A stretch of 64,000 bases of DNA from Colias croceus (lineage: Eukaryota; Arthropoda; Insecta; Lepidoptera; Pieridae): positions 6,882,001 to 6,946,000 of the forward strand of contig NC_059538.1 of NCBI RefSeq assembly GCF_905220415.1. The letters are read 5' to 3'. The position numbers and the translations under genes were made by a program. Of the stretch, positions 21,341-32,902 are shown piece after piece. The notes below the pieces were generated by a model. The model was not told the origin of the DNA. It worked only from the letters and a program-made list of their open reading frames with translations, and did no database searches. Position 1 is the first letter of the stretch; each line of letters starts with the position of its first letter.

Positions 21341-21893
21341 TCAAAAAAAAATCAACTTTGGCAGAAACGAATTGTACTATAGATTAATAATAATATTGTG
21401 TAATAAAATAATAACCGGGTATGATCGTGATTCCTGGCAAACATATAAAAATTTCCAATTTTGTTATCCAGTTGTCCATAAAAAAAGTATTTCGTAGTAG
21501 TAGTATGTTCCCCTATTATTCAAAGAACTTTCCTAATTCCTTTTTTTTATTTTGAAGGGGTATACTTTTCTTAATAAACAGGTCAGAAAAAAGAAATTCA
21601 ACATCGGTCCAGGCGTATTTGAGAAATGACCCAATGCCTCCAAAAAAAAAGGATATTTTTTAATAATGAGACCACCTGGAAAGTATACCCTTTCAGACAA
21701 AACGAATTTTCCTCATCAGTCCAGGCGTCTTTGAGAAATCGGGGAACATACTACTTTTAAAATAGACAACAAAATTGCATTTTTTTATGTTTGCCAGTAA
21801 GGATCACGATCGTAACCGGTTATTATTTTATCACACTACATTATTGTTAATTTGAAATACAACTCCTTTCTGCCGAAGCTGGGTTTTTTTTTC
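21341..21893. mobile_element. Long inverted-repeat (fold-back) element downstream of the transposase gene
   Basis: The left arm (from 21341, with 'TTTGGCAGAAACGA', 'AATAATAACCGGGTATGATCG' shortened forms, and 'GTAGTATGTTCCCC') is inversely matched by the right arm ('GGGGAACATACTAC', 'CGATCGTAACCGGTTATT', 'CTTTCTGCCGAAG') ending near 21893. Arms are roughly 170 bp, with several mismatches. The centre holds two phrases of 'GTCCAGGCGT(A/C)TTTGAGAAAT'. No ORF. It is probably a non-autonomous DNA element inserted in or after the 3' UTR. Confidence 0.7.
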
Positions 21894-22632
21894 AATGATG
21901 CGTGAGCATTCTCCTTTCTGGTTATGTATTAGAAAATCTAATTTTATGGCTGGTTTTACAGTGTGCTGACGGTCTGCGTTGACAAGTCAATATGTATGGT
22001 AGCTTATGAAGCGCTTTAGTTAAAGCTATGGCACATGAACACTTGAACAGGTTGGCGAGTAGTAATGTAGATTTTGTAATGGTACGGATCTCCCTCGTAT
22101 CAACCTCAAGTGAACTTACCAATTTTGAACACAACTCTTTGTTTTCCTTCGCTAGTGTGTAAACGGCCAGTATATGTAATAAAAAACATAATTAAGGTAC
22201 CTTTCAAGCAAACGCATTACCATCTGTTCGCATCCCATGAGTTGCTTCAATTTCCGTATCATCGACAAAGTCCACTTGGAGTTAATTCAGTTGATATGAG
22301 GGGGATTTGTACTAGATCATCTCCATGGTCGAGATAACCACTCGCCATCCGGTGGCCTCTCCGACATACATGTATAGAGCTATGGCTTTGAATATTTGAG
22401 AATGACATCGATCGGTCGCCAGCGCTGAGCGTACTGGCTTGTCACTGTGGACCATCAGCATGACTCTAAAACCAGCCTAAATAGTCCAATCAACGGGGCT
22501 TAAGTTACCAAAACCCTCCCGCCTATGTAATTTGGCATTGATAAAATTAGGGGATATTATTACCATTTCTTTATTAGTTGTTAGTTATTTTTTAAGTTGT
22601 TTGTTACTGATTGTTGAAAAATCCTCACAGTG

Positions 22633-22673
22633 ATTCGTATATAATTATACTTTCTGTATAATTATATACGAAT
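22633..22673. repeat. Perfect 17-bp hairpin
   Basis: ATTCGTATATAATTATA, a 7-nt loop, and the exact reverse complement. Intergenic; no gene nearby on either side. Confidence 0.85.
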
Positions 22674-23108
22674 GTACTACCTACTTAGTATAGTTATTTA
22701 TATGAATCCAACTCTTTTAAATTGTAGACAATGAAATTCTAATTTCACTTTCACGCTGTAACTTCTACTGAACTATCAGTCTTATTTTATATAAAAGAGA
22801 ATTATCAAGAATGCATTAATAATAAACAAAGCTATGTAATCAGGATATTAAAATACAATTAATAACAATAATTAGCAGACCTTATTGTTCAGTAAAAGTA
22901 ATAACGCATAAATGAAATTTGGAAGTTTCTCTGAAATCGAAAAATTGTGAGATTCCTTTCGAAATGATACATTCGTACATAATTTAAACAGAACGTGTTT
23001 CAGTGTGATCTTTTTTTACTACTAACTTCTTGTAATCTGCACCTAATTTCATCATAAATGCTAAATTTCAAAGGTGGGAGAATTTTTCGGAGTCTTAATT
23101 AATATTCT

Positions 23109-23158
23109 ATGATGAGTTGACATAGGACGCTAGTATTCGTCCCATGTCAACTTATCAT
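23109..23158. repeat. 19-bp imperfect hairpin
   Basis: ATGATGAGTTGACATAGGA pairs with TCCCATGTCAACTTATCAT with two mismatches, around a ~12-nt loop. Confidence 0.75.
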
Positions 23159-23325
23159 TCTAAGTTAAGTTGGCAAGATAAAACATAAGATTAATGTATG
23201 ACCAAAATTGTATCCAAAATTTTTAATTAGTTTTAATCATGTAACTGTTTGTGGTGAGAAATAAACTATTTTGATTATCATAATATATGGTTTTATTTTC
23301 TGCATCCTAATTTGAATACAGTTGA

Positions 23326-23437
23326 GTTTTGTTAATTTATTTATTAATCCGTTAGGTAATTTACTCAGTCAATTTAGTAAACGTATTCTCCATTGACTAT
23401 GAGTAAATTACGGGATTAATAAATAAATTAACAAAAC
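23326..23437. mobile_element. 112-bp fold-back miniature element
   Basis: GTTTTGTTAATTTATTTATT opens the left arm; the right arm ends AAATAAATTAACAAAAC. A second paired block, TAATTTACTCA..TCAAT with ATTGA..GAGTAAATTA, lies inside. It is almost entirely self-complementary. Confidence 0.75.
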
Positions 23438-23508
23438 TTAGTACAAACAAGGCTCAAAGCAGGAATGATAGTAGATCTATAGTTATATACATCGCAGGAA
23501 AGTTGCAA

Positions 23509-23530
23509 GTTTGTAGATACAGATGGCGCT
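23509..23530 (+). promoter_or_regulatory. CTCF-like motif, direct copy 2
   Basis: Exact second copy of the 22-nt sequence at 15559-15580. The pair brackets the THAP-transposase gene. It could equally be a shared fragment of a dispersed repeat. Confidence 0.3.
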
Positions 23531-23930
23531 GTCAATCACTTTCCTCCTGAACCCGCCGAGTAAAGCCTCTATACCTATATATATAAAAGTACTCTGTGAT
23601 CAGACGCTATCGCTCCGTTGAGACGAGTAGACCATGCTCAAATTGCTGTGCCGCGCGCCGATTTTTTAATAATATTGTTTCAATATTGTTTTTTTGAAAA
23701 TGGTACACAACAAAAGAACATTGAAACTTCAGAAACGAGAACTAAAAGAGATTCTTATTTAAATGATATCTAACTAATTTTCGAAGATAAGTTAATATAG
23801 TATTGTAATCATATTATTAATAAATAATTATTAGTTATTTATAATAAATAATAAATTATTATTTATTAATATGTATTAATAAAAAATACGACTTTCGATT
23901 CATTTCAGAAACTTTATGCAGGTGAGTTTA

Positions 23931-23989
23931 GATATTACATAAATATGTAATATCTAATCACACTCACACGAATTTATGCATAAATTCGT
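23931..23989. repeat. Two adjacent perfect palindromes
   Basis: GATATTACAT-AAAT-ATGTAATATC occupies 23931-23954, and a 22-bp palindrome with centre AATTTATGCATAAATT occupies 23968-23989. They are separated by 13 nt. They lie in AT-rich intergenic sequence. Confidence 0.8.
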
Positions 23990-24309
23990 TTCCGTGGGCT
24001 GAGTATTGACGCGACGATCTTAGGTATACAAACATATAATATATATATATTATATGGATACAAATATTTCATTCATAGTGTTACATCAATAAAATCAAGA
24101 AAGATTTATGGTATATTTTTTTATGAGTTATTATATTATTACTTATTACCATTACTACTATGATTACCTACTACCTATTTGTAGATTCCTATGGTTGTTC
24201 CAGTAAATAACGTAAATAGGTTGTGAATAGTAGGTATATATAATATAATATATTCACAATCTGTATTACTAATCACTGGTGCAGTGATGAGTGAACTCCC
24301 ATAAATAAT

Positions 24310-24502
24310 TATTATAATCCATACTTATATTATAAATGCGAAAGTAACTCTGTCTGTCTGTCTGTTACTCAATCACGCCTAAACTACTGAACCAATTTGC
24401 ATGAAATTTGGTATGGAGATATTTTGATACCCGAGAAAGGACATAGGCTACCTTTTATTGCGAAATATGTACCACGGGCGAAGCCGGGGCGGACCTCTAG
24501 TA
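24310..24502. mobile_element. Retroelement tail with TCTG run
   Basis: Same family as 14195-14463 ('GTAACTCTGTCTGTCTGTC', 'AACTACTGAACC'), joined to the 'CGGGCGAAGCCGGGGCGGAC' ending seen in a second family. Confidence 0.6.
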
Positions 24503-25388
24503 AATTATAAAGTTATACCTGCTCATTATTTTAAATCTATCGTAAAATTAGTGTCAATAAAATTTCGTGTTTCGCGTTGTCACGTTATCACGTGTTTTTT
24601 CAATTCTTTTTTTATTGTATCCCTTGAAGTACAAGGATGGTTCTCATGTAGAGAAAACGTAAATATGTACGGGCGAAGCCGGGGCGGACCGCTAATTACA
24701 AATAAAATACATATCATTCACTAGCTTTCCGCCTGCGGCTTCGCCCGCGTTTTCAAAGAAAAACCCGCATAGTTCCCGTTCCCGTGGCATTTCCGGGATA
24801 AAACCTAGCCTATGTTACTCGTGGATAATGTAGCTTTCGAATGGTGAAAGAATTTTTAAAATCGGTCTAGTAGTTTATGAGCCTATTCATTACAATCAAA
24901 CAAACAAACAAAGTTTTCCTCTTTATAATATTAGTGTATGTATAAATAATTATAAAGTTATACCTACTCATTATTTGAAATCTATCGTAAAATTAGTGTC
25001 AATAAAATTTCGCGTTTCGCGTTGTCACGTTATCACGTGTTTTTTCAATTCTTTTTTTATTGTATCCCTTGAAGTACAAGGATGGTTCTCATGTAGAGAA
25101 AACGTAAATATGTACGGGCGAAGCCGGGGCGGACCGCTAGTTACAAATAAAATACATATCATTCACTAGCTTTCCGCCTGCGGCTTCGCCCGCGTTTTCA
25201 AAGAAAAACCCGCATAGTTCCCGTTCCCGTGGCATTTCCGGGATAAAACCTAGTCTATGTTACTCGTGGATAATGTAGCTTTCGAATGGTGAAAGAATTT
25301 TTAAAATCGGTCTAGTAGTTTATGAGCCTATTCATTACAATCAAACAAACAAACAAAGTTTTCCTCTTTATAATATTAGTGTAGATTA
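24503..25388. repeat. ~444-bp tandem duplication of a composite retroelement tail
   Basis: Two head-to-tail copies (about 24503-24944 and 24948-25388, offset 444) of a block. The block holds 'AAAGTTATACCT', 'TTTCGCGTTGTCACGTTATC', 'GGGCGAAGCCGGGGCGGAC' and a family A tail. The copies differ at only a few bases, so the duplication is young. The short ORFs in it are not genes. Confidence 0.85.
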
Positions 25389-25409
25389 GTGTAGACAAAC
25401 ACTATGAAT

Positions 25410-25695
25410 AGGGTTGCCAACTTTTTTTACAAGAAATAAAGTACGTATATTCATAATTCATTATTCAGGTCTATGAAGATTATTAAACAGTATTATTTTA
25501 GCAAAACAAACATTATTTATTGTAGTGTGTGCCCTCTGACTAAATAAAAAAAAATTGTGAGCGTCTAAATGTAACACATAATAATGTGTCTGCACTTTGA
25601 TGCTGAAAACAGTCTTTTGTATAAGTACTTTTTTTTTGTTAAACAGTAAAAAGTATAATTTAGTGAAAAACAGTAGAATACTGTTTGGCAACCCT
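25410..25695. mobile_element. 286-bp miniature inverted-repeat element (hAT-like)
   Basis: Termini AGGGTTGCCAA and TTGGCAACCCT. TATGAAT precedes the left end directly and occurs again 3 nt after the right end (25699-25705), like a slightly displaced target duplication. AT-rich interior, no ORF. The class is inferred from duplication length only. Confidence 0.6.
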
Positions 25696-26088
25696 AAGTA
25701 TGAATACACTCGCGAATGCAAATTCTGGTTTTGTGCGTGTTTCCACTTTCAACTATCAAGTGACGATTTATTTATTTGTTTTGTTTCGTAATTATTATGG
25801 TCAAATATTAATAACGAAACAAATTATTATGGACTCGATATTTTATTGTTTCACGGTAGTCGTCTTTTCGTTTGCTCAAGAACGTGAAATTGAATGATAA
25901 TTATTTTTTTTTTATAAAGTCAAAACCATTTTCTTTCAAATAAAAACTTGTTTTTATTGAAAACAAAAATCAGAGTGTTGCTAGGAATAAGTACATAACA
26001 TTAAATAGTAATGTTAGGATATCGAAACATTTTTGTATAGGCCTGAACGTTATAGTGGAAACGCGCTCTAAGATCTGAGTAATATACA

Positions 26089-26470
26089 TGTCGTGGCCAT
26101 ATCGTAGATTTGCTCATTTCATGAAATGGCCAATTTAGTTTGGCCAGATCGTTAAATTGCCAACGTTTCACGATTTGGTCATCCACATTTGGCCAGATCG
26201 TCGATCTGGCCAAACGTGGATGGCCATTTCACGAAATTCGACCATTTTTGTTAAAGCGATTCGCTTCTGGCACTCGCCGGCCGCTGCCGCGGCACGCTCG
26301 CTTTGCTCGCTCGGCTCGTGCGTTGTTTATTAAAGTCTAACCTAACCTATATTTTATACGTTCTGGCCAAATGTCGATGACCAAATCGTGAAACGTTGAC
26401 GATTTAACGATCTGACCAAACTATGTTGGCCATTTCATGAAATGAGCAAATCTACAATATGACCACGACA
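26089..26470. mobile_element. 382-bp fold-back element with ~115-bp arms
   Basis: Starts TGTCGTGGCCATA and ends in the inverse TATGACCACGACA, with the 4-bp duplication TACA on both sides. The arms pair through 'TTCATGAAATG', 'GATCGTTAAAT' and 'TTTCACGATTTGGTC'. The left arm closes on a nested palindrome at 26183-26219 (GGCCAGATCG/CGATCTGGCC). A GC-rich core (26260-26330) follows. No ORF. Confidence 0.8.
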
Positions 26471-26514
26471 TACACACCACTAGATATGCAAATATTTCTC
26501 CAAGCTAATTTACC

Positions 26515-26753
26515 TTGTACTAATATTATACTAATGTTGTACTAATATTGTAAATGTGAAAGTAACTCTGTCTGTCTGTCTGTTACTCAATCACTCCTAC
26601 TGAACCAATTTGCATGTAATTTGGTATAGAGATATTTTGATACCCGAGAAAGGACATAGGATAGGTTTTATCCCGGAAATCCCACGGGAACGGAAATTAT
26701 GCGGGTTTTTCTTTGACTGCGCGGGCGATGCCGCGGGCGGAAAGCTAGTATAT
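26515..26753. mobile_element. Retroelement tail with TCTG run
   Basis: Same family as 14195-14463 and 24310-24502, ending GGGCGGAAAGCTAGTA. Confidence 0.6.
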
Positions 26754-28215
26754 AATAAATATAATATAAACACAACAATATAACATTCATTCAAATCATA
26801 CAAACAAACAGACATAAACACACAGGCAGAATTTTTTTACGGATTCGTGCTCTATACTGTTTCCCTAATATTGTTTTTGTTGAATATATTACATACATAC
26901 TTACACTTTTTTACTGTTCTATTATATACGTATAGATTATCATCAATAATTATAAATAAAAAATAATAATAAATTATCATATTACATAATTTGCCATGAT
27001 TTCAACTTCACTGTTTTATATAATTATTTCATTAATATACTAACTACCGAAAATACGCGTAGAACGAGCGAAGAATATTGTGTTTAATTTAGCGTCCGAT
27101 GAACTTTACGTAAGTACGATGAGCCGGGTGCGGAGTGTATGATGGAAGAAAGATTGCGCGCGGCATGGCGTGCTAGGGCGGGGCCCATAACTTTAGAAAT
27201 TCTCTGCCTTTATGCCCACTCTTAAGTTAATGTCGTGATAACAATATATTTTTAAAAATTCGGAAAATGTATTCTACATTCAACTACTTTTATTAGAATT
27301 CGAAATCGAACTAAGTTATTCACTACGTGCCTATGTAATTTTTTCCAGTATACATATTTTGATTTTACACCATACATATTCCGAACCTAACTTTGAAAAA
27401 GATTATTTTTATTTAAATAATTTGTTAAATGATGAATGAACTTTAAAGTATTTAAATATTTCATAGTTTTTTTATCAATTACTATTATTAGAGTTCTTGG
27501 TACTTACGACATGGAAAATTATAAAGTTCTTTGGTAAATTGTATAAATAACTTGAAGTCGCGAGTGTAAATGAGTTTGGGTTCCCATCGATTTTTATTCG
27601 ATTTTTGTATGGCTGCAGTGTTGGTTTCACTGGTTTCACCCCAAAATCTAATCCTTTTTAATTTTGAGAATGTATAAGCAACGATTGAATGAATTTGTAA
27701 CAACTATAGATTTATTTATTAAGAGAAAAGATTGGTTGTATTGATTGATTTGTTGTAGATATAAGAAATATTATTAATATAGATAGGTTTTATAATTATG
27801 ACACATGTTTTTTTATCCTTTAAAGCTATAAAAATGGGCACATAGTTCTATATTATTGTGCTATAAATTTATTTTGCGTGATGACAAAAAGTTAAACTGT
27901 CAAAGTTTAAATTGTGGACGTTGGGAAAATCAACAATAAGGATTCGGGTTCAGATAAGGTTTACATAAGCATACAGGCATGTTCAAATATCAGTAGCAAT
28001 TGAATTATCAAAAATCCTTAATATAATTTCTATGTAAGTATTTGAAAAAATAAATGATTGATTCTTTTCAGCAAATTCGCTATATATCATTGTATATATG
28101 AGATCTTTCCTTATCTAATAATAATAATATAGTACTATTAGAAACGTGAAACTATGTGACCATGGATGGGTGTAAGTTTGTTTGTTCCTCTTTCACGGGA
28201 AAAATTCTTAATGGA
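26754..28215. other. Gene-free AT-rich intergenic stretch
   Basis: No supported ORF, tRNA or clear repeat ends. The patch 27115-27190 ('GCCGGGTGCGGAG…GCGCGCGGCATGGC') is GC-richer and may be a repeat or regulatory fragment. Confidence 0.5.
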
Positions 28216-28525
28216 TGTTAAAGAGTACAAGTAGGCCGTCTCCCGGCGTTTAGGAGCGCACGGTACCTAAACTCGACCGGCGCAGGGTTGTCACTTGTCA
28301 CATTGAAATTTTAAATAATTTATAAACAAACACTGACCGCACTCAGCAATGGCGCGCCCCTACGTGAACGGCCCATGAGAAGGAACCGAGCAGCGTTGTG
28401 TGCGTGCATCAAGCTTGCGTTCGTATATTAACGGGGGCGTGGTGAAACGCTCCGCGTACATACAAACGGCGCGATGTACCTTTGCTCGAAGATAACTTAC
28501 TTGTTCTCTTTATACTATGACATAA
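28216..28525. other. GC-rich island without an ORF
   Basis: A block of raised GC with CpG ('CGGCGTTTAGGAGCGCACGG', 'ACTCGACCGGCGCAGGG', 'AATGGCGCGCCCC', 'AACGGGGGCGTGG') in AT-rich surroundings. There is no open frame of note on either strand. It could be a promoter/enhancer or an unrecognised repeat. Confidence 0.35.
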
Positions 28526-29967
28526 GCTTCAGAAACAATTACTTCCCGAATTTGACCACGGGTGTCACCTCGTGGAACAGCTGGTACTATATAAATATTA
28601 ATAATAGAATCCGTTATAAATAGCCTGAACACGATCAATAATTCCTTGGTTACCTATGCCATTTTCTAAAATAAATTTGTTGCATTACTTATGTTAGATT
28701 TGCAATAACATATTGTTTAATAGACTATATAGTATTTGTGTTAGTTGATAGTTAAAAATCAATGATAATATTGTATTTCTTTATTAATAAAATATCGGGG
28801 CATAAAGTGAATTTGTCTTAACCTTAGAAGTTTTATAATTTCCAGATGTGCGTTTTTTTTTAGTTTGGCGATGTATAATTTATATTAGATGAGACTTACA
28901 GTGACTATTAAATTATTAAAAGAACTGAGTTATTATATAATCATTATTGAACATAGTTTTATAGCGACCGATATACCTATTATGGTTTCGACTGCATTAT
29001 GTTGTTATTGGCTTGATTGGAAAGGTAGCGTTTTTTAGTCTTTATTTCGCATTATAAAAGTCGTAGTTAATTTCAAACTTTCCCAATTTTAATAATTAAT
29101 TTCTTACCTCAAATTTACGTTTACGTTATATAATAGTTCGAATGCATATTATTATACATATAAGTGAAAAGGCGAAAATGGAAGTTTCTAAATATTGTTT
29201 AAAGACAATGAGGGCGAAACCACCCTACGGTCTCTAGGTAGGTACTGCTAGACCGCCCGAAATGCACACACTGTTAAAAAACGGTTTGCCGTTTCTATAG
29301 ATAAGTAAAGTTCAAAAGGATTTCTTTAGAAGAAAAATATAGATTATTGTAGACATTTTAATATGTATTTAAATTCCTTGCCTAATTAATGATATTGTAA
29401 TATTTGGTATTTTATATAATTATGCACTTTTGTATAATCAGAGATAAAAAAAATATATATATATATATGGGTGATTATACAAAAATGGGGTAACTTTTAA
29501 GGATATTTTGTTTACTATATTTTTTATATCAGATTATTACAAATTAGGGTGTATATGATAGCTAATCTAATGAATATATTGTTCCAAATCGGGCCAGCCA
29601 CTTTTTTAAGTAGATTGTGAGATATTTTAAATTTTCTAGATTTGGCCTCCAGGGGACTGACAAGGCTAACATAGTACTGATAAAAAACACAATTTTGTAA
29701 TATTCTTAAAGAAATTCAATGAAAATTACTACAAATCTCTCAGTTTTAATAATGGCACATGTCTTTTAAGTATTAAAATCACTTAGTTACATTTAAAAAT
29801 GAAAATTGATAATATATTGTGATACTGGGAAAAAACAATGTCTCAATTTTCAAAACAGCCTTCTGACATTTAACGCAACGTGAATATTCTTACTCTCTTA
29901 CTTAACTTACTACTTTGACTTAGTTTTACTTAATATTTCAAGTAATTCACAAACAATAGAAACAAAA
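28526..29967. other. Gene-free AT-rich intergenic stretch
   Basis: Only short AT microsatellites (for example around 29455) and scattered low-complexity runs. No coding evidence on either strand. Confidence 0.5.
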
Positions 29968-30372
29968 AAAACGGCCAAGTGCGAGTTGGACTCCTAACAA
30001 ACCTATTTTTTATTTTGTTTGTAACTTATAATTTACACTTTTAGCAATTTTTCCTTTTCTGTGTTATAAGACGTTGCTTTTTAACATATTTTAAGACTGT
30101 ATACACGGCAAGCATCCTGTGTATTTTTTTATTCCCTTGCGAATATTTAATTTTGCGGAAATTTGCAGTATTAACGGATGTAGGTATCTTTTAATTGCGT
30201 TGCGTTATAAGTTTCATTTTTTTACAGCCCCAAGGGTTCTTAATGTTGAGTATTCAATATAAATTTCAAATTGATACCTCCACGCGCTTCAAAAAAACGT
30301 CTTAACAGACAAACGGACAACAAAGTGATCCTATAAGGGTTCTGTTTTTTCCTTTTGAGGTTCGGAGCCCTA
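29968..30372. mobile_element. 'GGCCAAGTGCGAGT' family repeat, copy 1
   Basis: Begins GGCCAAGTGCGAGTTGGACTC, a familiar lepidopteran repeat start (first 20 bases quoted in part), and ends near 'GAGGTTCGGAGCCCTAAAGA'. Relatives are at 35800-36010 and, inverted, at 37510-37925. Confidence 0.55.
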
Positions 30373-31317
30373 AAGATCTAACATTATTTATGTTAAAAGT
30401 ACTAATTTTCATAAATTGGTTCATGGTTTTTAACCAAAGGCTTGAATGATTGTCTCATCTGAGTTTTCATAAGAGCCTTTTGACATTTTTATAATGTTAT
30501 TAAAATAATTAACTTTTATGTTATTTTGAGGTAATTTTACTTCACAATATTATACGTTTACGTATTTATCTAATAAATACATATAACAAGCTATGCCCTG
30601 AAAGCATCAAAATCAATAATTAAAATAAAATAAGATCTTTTAAATAAAATTATTAGTAGTTTGTTTCAATAGCTCTTTTCTTTGCTACTCTTTTTTAAAT
30701 GTTTCTTCCCTAGTCAAATTCAGTTTCTTTTAGCGTGGCGCATGATGTTTTAAACTGAAATATCAAATAGAAATGCTTATACCAATAGCAATCAAGATAA
30801 AAGTTCTCAAAAACGATAGAATCATCAGTACTATGGGGTCGCGTCAGTCCACTGGCGCGATATCTGACATAGGACTGATGCCAGCGGATTGATAAAAAGG
30901 GACTTAATATGAGATTATAATCACAAATTATGTTTTTTTGCCTTATTTCTTATATCAACAAACTATATTTTTACAAATCATACTTAACCATGTATGAATG
31001 AAAATAAAAATCAGTTTAACAATAAAATAACGACTCACCATAGGACTGAAATGTTGACTGGCGCAGCACGAATTTAGAGGACAAACACAACCCTAGCGCT
31101 GGTACAGTTATGACGGCCATCAAAATATGGGATGCACAAGTAACTTCATTACCAACATTAATATTTAGACAGGGATTTGACCTCGACTTGGTGATATTTA
31201 GCGAGAATTTCAAATTTAAAAAACACACAACGGACTGACCAATAAAAACGATGACAAAGTTTATTTTTATTTTTTAAATAAAATGTTAAACATTTCGTTA
31301 TGAAAGTTATACTATAC
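30373..31317. other. Gene-free intergenic stretch
   Basis: No supported ORF. The phrases 'CACTGGCGCGATATCTGACAT' (in part) and 'TGACTGGCGCAGCACGA' are the only mild GC features. Confidence 0.45.
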
Positions 31318-31490
31318 TAGCGGTCCGCCCCGGCTTCGCCCGTGGTACATATTAACGTTTTCTCTACATAAGAACCATCCTCGTACTTCAAGGAATATAA
31401 TAAAAAAAGAATTATCGAAATCGGTTCAGCCGTTCTCGAGTTATGGAATTACAACGAAAAGTGGCATTGATTTTTATATATTAGAGAAGA
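31318..31490. mobile_element. Retroelement tail family B ('CTAGCGGTCCGCCCC')
   Basis: Begins ACTAGCGGTCCGCCCCGGC. A copy indistinguishable by eye lies at 56888-57056 inside a UGGT intron, and an inverse relative lies at 55553-55703. Confidence 0.65.
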
Positions 31491-31943
31491 TAATATTATG
31501 TATATCAAAGATTGTCCTGAGTTAGTAAGTTTTCTCTAATCAATGATAATGTTTATAAAATAGTCACTTGATTGTTGGTTTTCGGAGTTGTGACATGCCA
31601 AAGTACTGATTATTTAAGTATTAATTTTGTTTTTTTATCAATTTGTATTTTAAATAAAGAAGTGAAAGTGAGTGACCAAATAAAGGACGCTTTATTGTTT
31701 TAAAATAGATTATTATTTGATTAAAATATAATAAGACTTTGTATAAATTGGCTGGTGACATTGAGTTACCCCATTTTTGTATAATGACCCATATACATAT
31801 TTCGATTCTGAAATCAAAGCTTTTATTTATAAAATACGATATATTTATATTATACATGAATAAGAAAATAATTTTGATTTTAAATCAATACAAAATTAAT
31901 CCTCATTCTTACAATATTTGTAAGAATTGAGTTTTAATATTGC

Positions 31944-32846
31944 ATATGTTACCGGAAATGTATGAAATCAAGGAATTGTATACAATTCCTAGGAAATGTG
32001 TACAATTCCGATAAAATTTAGGAAATGTATAAAATATTGTTTAAAAAACTATTTAATGCATGCATATCCTCAGAAATGTATAATCTTCCTAGGAATTGTA
32101 TACAATTCCAATATCGTATTAGGAAATGTGTAAAGTAAATGCTTTCTGTAATAAAACACGTTGTTATTTTTTTATTATAGCTCTTATTGATACAATCGGG
32201 TAACAGTCATACCGTAAAATTATAATAATATTATGTTCATATTATATATTATCTTACTAATTAACATTTTAAAAATCAACTATCTAACTTTTAATGTAAA
32301 TATCACAAAATCAACTTATATTTATTCTTATAAAATCAAATTTTCATTTGGCAAGTAATCAGTCCCCTCGTCCCGCTGCGTATATTTGGCGCAGTCGGAT
32401 CGTATAATCCGCCGTATTACATTACGGCTAGCTGTTTTAATATGCCGAAAATTCGTCTTTTTCCAAAATTCTACAAAAAGACGGTCGCGAGCCGACGGAG
32501 CCCCACTTCGTGGGGCTCCTATTTCTGTGTAGTTTTAAAAAACACGAACCTAACCTAACCTACCCCCTTATCCAAACCAAAAATTTCTGATTACGAATTA
32601 TCGGCATAGTTACTACAAAATGCCGACCGTTTTTAAACGGCCAGATTATATACAATTTTCCTGCGACATATCAATATCTTAAATGTTTTACATTTCCGAT
32701 CGCTATTTAGGAAATGTATAGATTTCCTAGGAAATGTGTATAAAAAAGGTAATTTATTTCACACATTTCCGTGCGATTTTAGGAATTACATACACTTCCT
32801 AGGAATTGTATACAATGACGGATTACATACATTTCCGGTAACATAT
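31944..32846. mobile_element. 903-bp inverted-repeat element with arrayed subterminal motifs
   Basis: Termini ATATGTTACCGGAAATGTAT and its inverse. Both ends carry clusters of a ~12-bp word AGGAA(A/T)TGTRTA in both orientations, often as palindromes such as 'CCTAGGAATTGTATACAATT': about seven on the left (31954-32135) and about six on the right (32709-32835). The interior is unrelated and has a short hairpin 'GCCCCACTTCGTGGGGC'. No ORF. The layout fits a non-autonomous DNA element with transposase-binding subterminal repeats. I cannot name the family. Confidence 0.75.
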
Positions 32847-32902
32847 ATATATATATATATCTTATACCACAGACTAATAATAATATACTACGTATCTTAT
32901 AC

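Noticed and set aside
15400..23530. Terminal inverted repeats of a P-type transposon around the THAP gene
   Set aside because: I compared the flanks by eye and found only the direct 22-nt repeat and the separate fold-back element; no inverted ends with an 8-bp duplication.
24458..25169. Two similar ORFs of 64-88 codons
   Set aside because: They are translations of the duplicated retroelement tails; no start context or conserved domain.
32555..32580. CCTAA-type telomere-like repeats (also near 26336)
   Set aside because: Only two to three units, within interspersed elements; too short to be telomeric.
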